Assembly (NCBI RefSeq): GCF_010998615.1
Contig: NZ_JAAEAH010000017.1
Span: 1 to 64,000 of the forward strand
DNA length: 64,000 nucleotides
DNA from: Myxococcus sp. CA023
Lineage (GTDB): Bacteria > Myxococcota > Myxococcia > Myxococcales > Myxococcaceae
Direction: 5' to 3'
In this document: positions 8,569 to 16,514 of the stretch, piece after piece
Layout of the letters: each line of letters opens with the position of its first letter
How positions within the stretch are numbered: position 1 is the stretch's first letter
Made by a program: the position numbers and the translations under genes
Notes under the pieces: generated by a model
The model's database searches: none
The model's input: the letters and a program-made list of their open reading frames with translations, nothing else
Told to the model about the DNA's origin: nothing

Positions 8569-11244
8569 CTACACGCCCACGAATTCGGGCCAGGCGCCTG
8601 GCGTCACCACGCCGGCCAGGCGGACGCCGAGGTCATCCGTCCGCTGGACGATGTCCAGCGCGTCGAGCAGCCGGGGGTCGTCCGCGAAGTGGCGCCGCTT
8701 GCGCTCCACCAGCAGCTCGAAGTCGTGGAGCATCAGCTCCCGGACGTCTCGGGGCATCCGTTTCAGCGTGGCGCGCGCCCGCTCCACCCAGCCCTTCTCC
8801 GGCTCCCAGGTGTCCTGCACCACGGCGTTCCACGCGCTCAGGGCCAGCGCCAGGCAGGTGAAGAGCTCGGCCTGCGGGTCCTCCGAGTCCTCCACGCCGT
8901 CCAGGGTGGGTTTGGCGAACTCGAGCAGCGTCTCGGAGACCTTCTTCGTGGGGATTGAGCGCGTGGGCGCGTGGGTTGCCTTGGGCCGCCGGGTGGCCAG
9001 CGACAGCAGGTCGAGCTTTCCCACGTAGCTTCCCGTCAGCAGCGGTAGGGGGATTTCCAGCCGCACCCGGACCTGGAGGTCTCCGACCTTCAGCTCCACG
9101 TTCACCTCGCGCTCCTCGGGACGTGCCAGGGCGAGCGCCCGGGCCACCGCCGCCGCCAGCACCAACTCCTCGGCGTTGCCCAGGCGCGGTGTGTTGCGCT
9201 GGACGCGCATCACGTCGGGGACGAAGGGCAGGCCGGTGACGTCCTTGACCATCTTCACCACCCAGTCCGGCTCGTCCTCCAGCGTCACGCCCAGCGAGTC
9301 CGGGATGAGCACGTCGACGTTGCCGCCCGGCAGGCCGGACATGCTCATCCGCTCCACGGAGCCGGCCCGGTCGAAGAGGGCGAAGCCGAACTCGCTGCCC
9401 CCATTCCCCATGACGGACAGCTCCCGGGTGCCCCGCACGGTGCCCTCCAGGTGCACGGTGAAGACCTCTTCGTTCGTCCAGCCTTCCCAAGGCTCCGCGC
9501 GGATGAGCGCCGCCGTGGCGTCAAGGAGCGCCTCCGTCATCTCTGGCATCACCATCGAGCCCGGCTCCTCCGAGGCCCAGTGCAACTGGAGTGCTAGCGC
9601 CGCCCGGAACCGGGTGACGGAGTCCGGCATGGGCCGCGACGCGAAGCCGTGGGCGGCTCCAGCACGCGCCAGCCGGCTTTCGCAGTAACGCTTGAATCCG
9701 GCGTTGCCCCTCGCCAGGCCTTCCAGGCCCTCCGCGTCGCGGCGCCCGAACACGGGTGGCAGCGCCTCACCTTCGGACGTCACCGCGACGTAGACGGAGG
9801 TGCGCCCGTCCACTCCGACGTCGATGGGGCCCAGCTTGAAGGCATAGAGGGCCCCTGGTTCCAGCTCGGGCGCTGGGGGCTTGCGCCGAGGCTTCCGCTG
9901 GGCGGCATCCTGGAAGGCCCGGCGGCGAGGAAGAGGTTCAAGAGAGAGGTCCTCGGGGAGCTCGGTGGTGGTGAGCTCCGCGCGGATGGGCTCGAGGCGT
10001 GGGACTTCCTTCGAGCTGTACACCTGGGTCAGCGGGATGCGCTCGTCGCGCGACAGACCCAGCTCTGCGTAGAGGTCGTCCCAGAGCAGGTCCGCGGCGT
10101 CGGAGAGGTGAGACACCTGCGACTCCCAGTCCTTCAGCCATTCGAGCACCTGGGCGCGGCCCTCGGTGGAGCGCACCAGGTCGCTGGCGCTCCTTCCACC
10201 CCAGGCGGGGATTCCCCGGGCCAACTCCTCCCGGGCCCGTTGTGCGAGCATCAACGCGAATTCGTCCGCCAACTGAGGGGGCGCGTCGTCTGGCAGGGAG
10301 CGCGCGGGCTCTCCTCGGACGGACTGCGCCGCCCCCAGCGTGTCCTCTTCGTGCTCGGCCTCCGCGCCCAGCAACTCCTCCAGCAGGGCCTTGCCCTTCT
10401 CCAGGCGCTGCGCGGAGTGGGTAGTGAGGACCAGCACCTTGCCCTCCACCGTGAGGGCGCCCCACACCGTCGCCCGAGGACCTTCCCAGCTGTATTGACC
10501 CTTGCCCTCGCGGGTGAAGCCGTCGTGCCGGCGCAGGTTCTCTTCGACCTTCGCCGGGTGGCGGATGCGGAAGCGCGCGGTGCAGAGGCGCAACGGCTCG
10601 TCCTCGAAGTTGAGGAGTGGCCGCTCGGTGGTGAGCAGCTCCAGCACGCGCGTGAAAAGAAAGGGCGCCAGCCGCCGTGCCTGCTTGCGGCGGCCGGGCA
10701 CGTCGTCGGCCGGAGGCTGAAGGGTGGCGAACGCGTGACGCGCGGCGACGACGACGTGCTCACGCAGGGGGCGGGGAATCGAGACGATGCCTCCCACCAA
10801 CTCCAGGTGGTCCTCGGTGGGCATCACCCAACTCGCAATCAAGTCGTAGCGGGCCACCTGCGTGGTGAGGCTGCGCTCCTTCACCTCCAGCACCTCGTCG
10901 AGCACGAGGTCCCTCAAGCGCAGTCCTTGGCCGAGCCGTACCTCCTCCACCTCGAACACCGAGCACCAGGACGCGGCCAGGGCCGACAGCAAGCCGCGCT
11001 CGGCGCGCGACAGGCGTTGCCCGTCCCTGAGGAGCTGACGGTCCGCCGCGGTGCGGCCCTCGGCGTCTTCCTGTCCATGGAGGGTCCACGCCATCAGGGT
11101 GGCGTTCATCCAGGGAAACTGCTCGTCGTCCCACGTCGTTGGAAAGTCGGCACGAGCGCTCGCGGACAGCTCCGGCTCGGCGTTGGCGAAGGCGCGCAGC
11201 GACGCGAGTCCGCGGGCGAAGGCGGTGGGGCTCCAGGTTGCCAT
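8569..11244 (-). CDS. Large protein of unknown function in T6SS-accessory island
   Basis: The gene encodes 891 aa with no signal peptide or transmembrane segment, so it should be cytoplasmic. I do not recognise it with confidence. Residues about 205-300 recall a module seen in SEC-C-type hypothetical proteins (phrases such as FEDEPLRLCTARFRI and an ERGKALLEELL-like helix), but no SEC-C zinc motif is visible. A Pro/Arg-rich linker lies near residues 440-460. The gene is 40 bases downstream of the TIGR02270 gene, which overlaps the DUF4150 gene, so the three probably form one leftward operon. Confidence 0.7.
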   Translation of the reverse strand: MATWSPTAFARGLASLRAFANAEPELSASARADFPTTWDDEQFPWMNATLMAWTLHGQEDAEGRTAADRQLLRDGQRLSRAERGLLSALAASWCSVFEVEEVRLGQGLRLRDLVLDEVLEVKERSLTTQVARYDLIASWVMPTEDHLELVGGIVSIPRPLREHVVVAARHAFATLQPPADDVPGRRKQARRLAPFLFTRVLELLTTERPLLNFEDEPLRLCTARFRIRHPAKVEENLRRHDGFTREGKGQYSWEGPRATVWGALTVEGKVLVLTTHSAQRLEKGKALLEELLGAEAEHEEDTLGAAQSVRGEPARSLPDDAPPQLADEFALMLAQRAREELARGIPAWGGRSASDLVRSTEGRAQVLEWLKDWESQVSHLSDAADLLWDDLYAELGLSRDERIPLTQVYSSKEVPRLEPIRAELTTTELPEDLSLEPLPRRRAFQDAAQRKPRRKPPAPELEPGALYAFKLGPIDVGVDGRTSVYVAVTSEGEALPPVFGRRDAEGLEGLARGNAGFKRYCESRLARAGAAHGFASRPMPDSVTRFRAALALQLHWASEEPGSMVMPEMTEALLDATAALIRAEPWEGWTNEEVFTVHLEGTVRGTRELSVMGNGGSEFGFALFDRAGSVERMSMSGLPGGNVDVLIPDSLGVTLEDEPDWVVKMVKDVTGLPFVPDVMRVQRNTPRLGNAEELVLAAAVARALALARPEEREVNVELKVGDLQVRVRLEIPLPLLTGSYVGKLDLLSLATRRPKATHAPTRSIPTKKVSETLLEFAKPTLDGVEDSEDPQAELFTCLALALSAWNAVVQDTWEPEKGWVERARATLKRMPRDVRELMLHDFELLVERKRRHFADDPRLLDALDIVQRTDDLGVRLAGVVTPGAWPEFVGV

Positions 11245-11284
11245 GGATGCACCCTATCCACCGAGGTGGCAGGCCTCTACCCCA

Positions 11285-12628
11285 TCAGGCGGGAGTGTCG
11301 CCTCGGCGGCCCTGCGGCCAGCTCCCTGCCCGGGCGAGCCATTCCGGGCGCTGCCCCCGCAGGGGAAGCGCCTGCTCGCGCTGCACCCGCGTCCACTGTC
11401 GGGACTCCGTCTGGAGCGTGCCCCCGCCGCGCAGGGCCGCCTCCCAGGCGAGCGAGGGGCGCCGTCTCATGGGCTCGGTCTCCAGGGCCCTGACCAGCAC
11501 CTCCACGGTGAGGGGTGTGCCCCTCATGAAACGCGCGCCTTCCGTGAAGCCGCCGCGTCGCCGCGTCCACCAGGCCTCCACGGCCTGGGCGTCCACCTCA
11601 CCGGGAAGCACCCGGGGGCTGGGGAGCCACGCCTGGAGGTCCTCTTTCTCGGGTTCGGCCTCCTCCTCCGCGTCCTCCTCTTCGTCGGCGGGTACCTCCA
11701 CGAGGAAAGGAGGCACCATGGGGAGTCCGGTGATGGCGGCGAAGGAGGCCGCGGCCAGCGGGCCCTGGGCCTCATCGCGCAGCAGCGGCAGCAACGCCTC
11801 AGCCGCCAGGAGCCTGCCACTGAAGCCCACCGCCCAGATGACCTCCGCTGGTGCGGAGCCATCCTTCAGGCGCGCGAGGAGGCCCGTGAGGTCCTTCGAC
11901 TCACCCGCCACGGCGAGCGCGAGGAGCGCGCCGCGCGACGCGGAACCCCGGGCGTGCTCCCAGGCCTCACGCGAGCCCAGCAGCAACCCGGTCTCCAGGG
12001 CGGCGGTGCTCACGGTGGGATGGGCATGGCTCAGGGCGCGTGACAGCCGAGCATCCCCTGTCCGCGTCCTGGGAGCGAAGGGAAGGGCACGAAGTGCCTC
12101 GGCATGCAGCGCCGGGTCGGCCTCCCAGTCGAGCTTTTCGAGCGCGGCGCTCGTGTCGAGGTGACGGACTCGCGCGACCCGGAGCGCTCCCGCCTGGAGC
12201 GTTGGCTGCAACGTCGGCAGCTTCTTCAGGAGCAGGGCGTGGAGGTCCGGCCGGTCGAGCAGCTCCAGCGCGCGGAGGAGGCCCGGATGCGTCTCTTCGG
12301 CCCCCTGCTCCAACTGTTGAAACACAGGCTCGCGCCAGTCGGCGTCCTCGGCGGAGAGCAGGGCCCAGGCCGCGCTGGCCACGCGCGCGGGGTCCTCGGA
12401 GGTCAGCGCGGGGAGCAGCAAGCGGGTGGCGGCGGCGCTGCCTCCCAGCACGAGTGCATCCAGGTGGGCCCGCAGACGCCCTTCATCGCCCTCGGCCAGC
12501 GAGGACAGGGTGAGTTCTGGGCTCCAGAGGCCGTGCTCCCACTGCGTCCACAGGAACTCGGCTTCCTCGAGGTGGCGCTCCAGCAGCTCCCAGCGAACCG
12601 TTGGACGGGGGGGCGACAAGGGCCTCAC
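11285..12628 (-). CDS. TIGR02270-family HEAT-repeat-like protein
   Basis: The gene encodes 447 aa, starting at GTG. That GTG overlaps the TGA stop of the preceding DUF4150 gene (GTGA), so the two are translationally coupled. The protein is Leu/Ala-rich with repeated paired helices (TRLLLPALTSEDPARVASAAWALL and similar), an acidic linker near residue 315 and a conserved C-terminal part. This fits TIGR02270, a conserved family of unknown function found near T6SS accessory genes. A scaffold or chaperone role in loading cargo is an inference from the helical repeats and the PAAR-like neighbour. Confidence 0.75.
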   Translation of the reverse strand: MRPLSPPRPTVRWELLERHLEEAEFLWTQWEHGLWSPELTLSSLAEGDEGRLRAHLDALVLGGSAAATRLLLPALTSEDPARVASAAWALLSAEDADWREPVFQQLEQGAEETHPGLLRALELLDRPDLHALLLKKLPTLQPTLQAGALRVARVRHLDTSAALEKLDWEADPALHAEALRALPFAPRTRTGDARLSRALSHAHPTVSTAALETGLLLGSREAWEHARGSASRGALLALAVAGESKDLTGLLARLKDGSAPAEVIWAVGFSGRLLAAEALLPLLRDEAQGPLAAASFAAITGLPMVPPFLVEVPADEEEDAEEEAEPEKEDLQAWLPSPRVLPGEVDAQAVEAWWTRRRGGFTEGARFMRGTPLTVEVLVRALETEPMRRRPSLAWEAALRGGGTLQTESRQWTRVQREQALPLRGQRPEWLARAGSWPQGRRGDTPA

Positions 12629-13089
12629 AGCTCCTTTTCACAGACGAGGCACTTGGCCTTCGTGTCGCTCTTGCCGAGCGCGATGACCGGCCCCTGGAGC
12701 AGCGGTGCGGGCGGGGTGTTCTTGTCGTTGTGGAGCATGAGGTCGAAGGTCCGCGCCACGCTCTTGCCCTCGAACTTCACGTCGAAGGAGTAGTTGACGA
12801 ACTCGGCCTTGCCCTTCGTCTTGCCGGAGACGACGCCACCGCCCGCGGTGCCCGCCTCGTCGCCGGTGCTGGTGCTGAAGTTCGAGTCCTCGACGCACAC
12901 CGGCTTGCCATCCACTGAGACTTTCGTCGTGCCCTTCGCCGTGTCCGAGGACATGGCGACGTTGGGGTAGGGAATGGGCACGGGACCGGCGGGGCTGGGC
13001 GTCTTGCAGACGTCCGGGAAGGCGATGGTGGTCCCTCCGGTGTCCTTGTGGACGACAGACAGCTTGTTGACGCCAACGGTCGCGCTCAT
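12625..13089 (-). CDS. DUF4150 PAAR-like protein
   Basis: The gene encodes 154 aa from the ATG at 13089. The open frame continues far upstream, but that part is antisense to the ketosynthase-fold gene. Features such as DVCKTPSPAGPVPIPYPNVA and the late GPVIALGKS with CLVC match DUF4150, a PAAR-like family that caps T6SS spikes and carries or recruits effectors. No toxin domain is fused, so any cargo would be separate. It is first in a leftward operon with the TIGR02270 gene and the 891-aa gene. Confidence 0.87.
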   Translation of the reverse strand: MSATVGVNKLSVVHKDTGGTTIAFPDVCKTPSPAGPVPIPYPNVAMSSDTAKGTTKVSVDGKPVCVEDSNFSTSTGDEAGTAGGGVVSGKTKGKAEFVNYSFDVKFEGKSVARTFDLMLHNDKNTPPAPLLQGPVIALGKSDTKAKCLVCEKEL

Positions 13090-13209
13090 GCGGATGGCTC
13101 CTCGTCCCGGGAGTGTATCGCTCCTGGCCTCGTGGGACGAGCCAGGGTGGTGGCTCGTTGTATCGTGCCGTGAAAGGCTGTCCCTCCGGTGTAGGAGGTT
13201 GTGTCGCGC

Positions 13210-14331
13210 ATGTTGGGATGGGTCCAGGCGATGGGAATGGCGTCGTCGCTGGGTGGGCTGGTGCCTGCCTCGGCGGCGTTCCGTGCGGGGATGTCCTGGC
13301 CCTCGGCGGCGCCGGACTTCGAGGTCTTCCTGAAGGGCGACGAGGCGCCGAGCCCCGTCACCGTGCACGCGGCGGGAGAATCCACGCTGGGGTTCTCGGG
13401 CGTGGGGCGGCTGGTGGCGCTGTTGGCGGAAGCGCTGGTGGACCTGGGGACGTGGGTGGACGTCGCGGCGCTGGGGCCCGGTGTGGGGCTCTACCTGGTG
13501 CTGCCCGACCCGGAGGCACGGGGCTTCACGACGGGGAAGGACCCCTACGAGGAAGACCCGGACGACGCCCGCGAGCGCATCGCGCGGCTGGTGGACCGGC
13601 TGGTGAAGGGGACGTGGCAGGCGTTGGGCTGGCCCGCGTGGAAGGGGCAGGTGCGCGCGTTCCCCACGGGGAACGTGGCCTTCGCCCAGGCGCTGGCCGC
13701 GGCGGGAGAGGACCTGCGGACGTCCAAGGTAGAGCGTGCGCTCTTCTGCGCGGTGGACAGCTTCATCTCCCCGGAGACGTTGACGTTGCTGCACCAGCAG
13801 CAGCGCCTGAAGACACCGGGCCGGCCCACGGGGTTGATGGCGGGGGAGGCCGCGGTGGCCTTGCTGCTCACGCGCGAGGAAACCGCGGAGTCCGCCATGG
13901 CCGTGGTGCGGGTGGCGCAGGGGCGCGACGCGGCGCCGCTGGATGGGGAGCAGCCACCGGACGGGCAGGAACTGGCGCGGCAGGTCCTCGCGGCCTTGGG
14001 GCCCTTGGGACAGGACGCGTCCGCGCCGTTGATGGTGTCGGACCACGACGGGCAATACGCGCGCGCCTTCGAGTGGGGGATGCTCCAGGTCCGGCTAAGG
14101 GAGACAGACGCCCGTTTCGAGCAAGGCGCGGTGTGGATGCCGGCCAAGAGCTTCGGACACACAGGGGTGGCCTCGGGAGCGGTGGCCACGGCGTTGGTCT
14201 TCCGGGGGCTGGCGCGAGGTTACGCGCCCACGTCGTCGGTGCTGGTGCTCTCCTCCGAGGAAGCAGGGGAGCGCGCCGTGATTCACCTCACAGCTCCAGG
14301 CCGTTCCAACCCTCGGCTGCGTAGACCTTGA
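13210..14331 (+). CDS. Ketosynthase/thiolase-fold protein lacking the nucleophilic cysteine
   Basis: The predicted protein is 373 aa from the ATG at 13210, which has AGGAGG 11 bases upstream. A GTG at 13201 is the alternative. The order of elements follows beta-ketoacyl synthases: an ALFCAVDSF...SP segment, AGEAAVALLL (about residues 211-220) and KSFGHTGVASG (313-323). At the position expected for the active-site cysteine the protein reads FPTGNVAFAQAL (151-162), with no Cys. This suggests a non-catalytic fold member like those annotated as 3-oxoacyl synthase beside DUF2169 and PAAR genes in T6SS islands. It is divergent from DUF4150 and its end overlaps the Imm11 gene by 44 bases. Confidence 0.75.
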   Translation: MLGWVQAMGMASSLGGLVPASAAFRAGMSWPSAAPDFEVFLKGDEAPSPVTVHAAGESTLGFSGVGRLVALLAEALVDLGTWVDVAALGPGVGLYLVLPDPEARGFTTGKDPYEEDPDDARERIARLVDRLVKGTWQALGWPAWKGQVRAFPTGNVAFAQALAAAGEDLRTSKVERALFCAVDSFISPETLTLLHQQQRLKTPGRPTGLMAGEAAVALLLTREETAESAMAVVRVAQGRDAAPLDGEQPPDGQELARQVLAALGPLGQDASAPLMVSDHDGQYARAFEWGMLQVRLRETDARFEQGAVWMPAKSFGHTGVASGAVATALVFRGLARGYAPTSSVLVLSSEEAGERAVIHLTAPGRSNPRLRRP

Positions 14332-14872
14332 AGCCGGTGAGGCCTGCCTGGACGAAGGCGGCGTGCACGTCTTCTCGGATGAGGATGAGGCGGCGCTCCA
14401 TGGTGCAGCGGAACAGCTTCGCCTGCGGGGAGATGGCGCCGTACTTCAGGGCCAGCTTCTTCACGCGGCCAATCTGGTCCTTCTCAAGATGGTCCATTTT
14501 ATAGATCGACCGCTCCATATCGATGGCGTCTTCGGCACCCTGGAGATTGAGGAAGGCATAATCGGGACCCACAACGGCGCCTTGATGGTCCTTGAGCACG
14601 ACAGGAAGCCATTCCGCGTTGGTGACCTCCAGGGATTCGATGAGCTTGCGCGCGCGGCCTGAGACAAGCAGGCCGCTCATCAGGTTCGGTTGGAAGTCAT
14701 AGAGGTTCCTGTCGTCTGGATAGCTTGGGGAGAAGGAAGTCTCACCCCCGACAGGAAACTGATTGATGAGACTGATGCCTTCAGCAAACTTCCATTCGGT
14801 GGGGCTTCCACGATGATAGGCATCAATGAAACCCGCCTCTTCTGCCCTGACCTTGAACACGAAGTATTTCAT
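14288..14872 (-). CDS. Imm11-family immunity protein, paralogue A
   Basis: The gene encodes 194 aa from the ATG at 14872. It begins MKYFVFKV and has the invariant stretches YPDDRNLYDFQPN, SGRARKLIE and GPDYAFLNL shared with its two neighbours. The pattern fits the Imm11 (DUF1629) immunity family, whose members bind and neutralise polymorphic toxins in the cytoplasm. It is the last of a leftward series headed by the AHH toxin gene. Its 3' end overlaps the ketosynthase-fold gene on the other strand by 44 bases. Composition is more A/T-rich than in flanking genes, which suggests acquisition by transfer. Confidence 0.82.
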   Translation of the reverse strand: MKYFVFKVRAEEAGFIDAYHRGSPTEWKFAEGISLINQFPVGGETSFSPSYPDDRNLYDFQPNLMSGLLVSGRARKLIESLEVTNAEWLPVVLKDHQGAVVGPDYAFLNLQGAEDAIDMERSIYKMDHLEKDQIGRVKKLALKYGAISPQAKLFRCTMERRLILIREDVHAAFVQAGLTGFKVYAAEGWNGLEL

Positions 14873-14904
14873 GGGGTATCGGTCTCCTTGGGCCCGAAGG
14901 GCTC

Positions 14905-15489
14905 TCAGAGTTCCACGCCGTCCCATCCCTCGGCGTCGTAGGTTCTGAAACCTGTCAGTCCCGCGCGTTGGAATGCCGCGAGGGTGTCTTCGCGAACGAG
15001 GATGAGCCGACGATACGTCCTGCATCGGAACATCTTGGCATGAGGGCTGATTCTGTCGGGACTGAGGGCCAGTTGTTCGATAAGCCCGATTTGGTCCTTG
15101 GAGATGTGATTCATCTCATAGACCGAGCGGGCCATATCGATGGCGTCTTCGGCACCGAGGAGGTTGAGGAATGCGTAGTCGGGACCGACCACTGCACCTT
15201 CGTGGTCCTTGACCACTACCGGAAGCCATTCGGCGTTGGTGATGCCGAGCGATTCGATGAACTGACGCGCACGTCCCGAGATGAGCAGGTCACTCATCAA
15301 GTTCGGCTGGAAGTCATAGAGGTTCCGGTCGTCCGGGTAGTTATCGGAAAATGCAACCTCGCCACCCTTTGGAAAATCCTTGGCGAGACTGATGCCTTTT
15401 TCGAACTTCCAGTCTGCTGGGCTTCCATGCGGATAGGCATCAATGAATCCAGCTTCTTCCGCCATGACCTTGAAGACGAAGTACTTCAC
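14905..15489 (-). CDS. Imm11-family immunity protein, paralogue B
   Basis: The gene encodes 194 aa and probably starts at the GTG at 15489, because the residues then align end to end with the other two copies (xKYFVFKVMAEEAGFIDAY). It keeps the YPDDRNLYDFQPN and GPDYAFLNLLGAEDAIDM segments but differs most in the C-terminal third. Such divergence among neighbours is typical of immunity genes that track different toxin variants. It lies 32 bases upstream of paralogue A. Confidence 0.82.
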   Translation of the reverse strand: MKYFVFKVMAEEAGFIDAYPHGSPADWKFEKGISLAKDFPKGGEVAFSDNYPDDRNLYDFQPNLMSDLLISGRARQFIESLGITNAEWLPVVVKDHEGAVVGPDYAFLNLLGAEDAIDMARSVYEMNHISKDQIGLIEQLALSPDRISPHAKMFRCRTYRRLILVREDTLAAFQRAGLTGFRTYDAEGWDGVEL

Positions 15490-15541
15490 GGACGAACCCC
15501 ATCCTGAATGAGATGCCGGACCCGCCGCTGGTGACGGTGCT

Positions 15542-15898
15542 TCATGATTCCTCGTCGACCTCGCCGTCCTCCTCAAGCCAGCGCAGGAAGCGCATGGCAC
15601 CGACCAGGGCGAGCACCGGCTCTCCTTCCTCGTCCAGGAAGCGGATGGCGTCCTTTTCATCAGACAGGCTGACCTGGACGCAGTACATGGCCATGTCCTT
15701 ACCGGGACGGACCAGATCCTTCATCAGGGCGCTGATGATGCGTGGATGCGCCTCCAGCACCTCTGTGTAGACCTCGTCCAGGGGGACAAGCACTCCGCGG
15801 ACGCCCTCGCGTGCGGTGACGAAGCATGGAGACTGTTCCGTCAGGACTCGAGCGACGATGTCGGCGGGCTGCTCTTCTACGCAATTGGCTTCGAACAT
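15542..15898 (-). CDS. Small acidic protein of unknown function inside immunity array
   Basis: The gene encodes 118 aa with an acidic C-terminus and no signal peptide or membrane segment. I do not recognise it. It lies 6 bases after one Imm11 gene and about 50 bases before another on the same strand, so co-transcription is likely. By position it could be a further immunity or accessory protein of the AHH toxin locus. Confidence 0.68.
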   Translation of the reverse strand: MFEANCVEEQPADIVARVLTEQSPCFVTAREGVRGVLVPLDEVYTEVLEAHPRIISALMKDLVRPGKDMAMYCVQVSLSDEKDAIRFLDEEGEPVLALVGAMRFLRWLEEDGEVDEES

Positions 15899-15904
15899 GA
15901 TGGG

Positions 15905-16489
15905 TCAGAGCTCCAGTCCGTCCCAGCCTTCAGCTTCGTAGACCTTGAAACCGGTCAGGCCCGCTTGCTCGAAAGCAGCGTGGACGTCTTCACGGATGAG
16001 AATGAGACGGCGTTCTTTCGTGCAGCGGAACATCTTCGCGTCGGGACTGATGGCGTTGGTCTGCAGGGCCAACTCATCAATATTCCCGATCTGGTCTTTC
16101 TCAAGGGAGTCCATCTCGTACTCCGAGCGTTCCATGTCGATGGCGTCTTCGGCACCCAGGAGATTGAGGAAGGCGTAGTCCGGACCCACGACCTTGCCCT
16201 GATGATCCTTGATGGCGACCGGAAGCCACTCGGCGTTGGTGACACTGAGAGACTCGATGAGCTTGCGTGCGCGTCCCGAGACGAGCAGGTTGCTCATGAT
16301 ATTGGGTTGAAAGTCATAGAGATTCCGATTGTCGGGATAGTTTTTTGAAAACGAAACTTCCCCGCCTACTGGAAAATCTTTGGCAAGGCTGATGCCTTCG
16401 TGGAACTTCCAATCAGTAGGGCTGCCATTCGGAAGCTTCTCGATGTAGCCCGCCTCTTCCGCCATGACCTTGAAGACAAAGTATTTCAC
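15905..16489 (-). CDS. Imm11-family immunity protein, paralogue C (toxin-proximal)
   Basis: The gene encodes 194 aa from the ATG at 16489. Lined up by eye, it is about three-quarters identical to paralogue A and shares MKYFVFKVMAEEAG, NLYDFQPNIMS and the C-terminal GWDGLEL. It lies 25 bases downstream of the AHH nuclease stop, so by position it is the best candidate for that toxin's cognate immunity protein. The coding sequence has A/T-rich stretches (for example near 16310-16350) unlike the surrounding chromosome. Confidence 0.85.
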   Translation of the reverse strand: MKYFVFKVMAEEAGYIEKLPNGSPTDWKFHEGISLAKDFPVGGEVSFSKNYPDNRNLYDFQPNIMSNLLVSGRARKLIESLSVTNAEWLPVAIKDHQGKVVGPDYAFLNLLGAEDAIDMERSEYEMDSLEKDQIGNIDELALQTNAISPDAKMFRCTKERRLILIREDVHAAFEQAGLTGFKVYEAEGWDGLEL

Positions 16490-16514
16490 GAAAAATCTCG
16501 AATGATTGGTTCAA

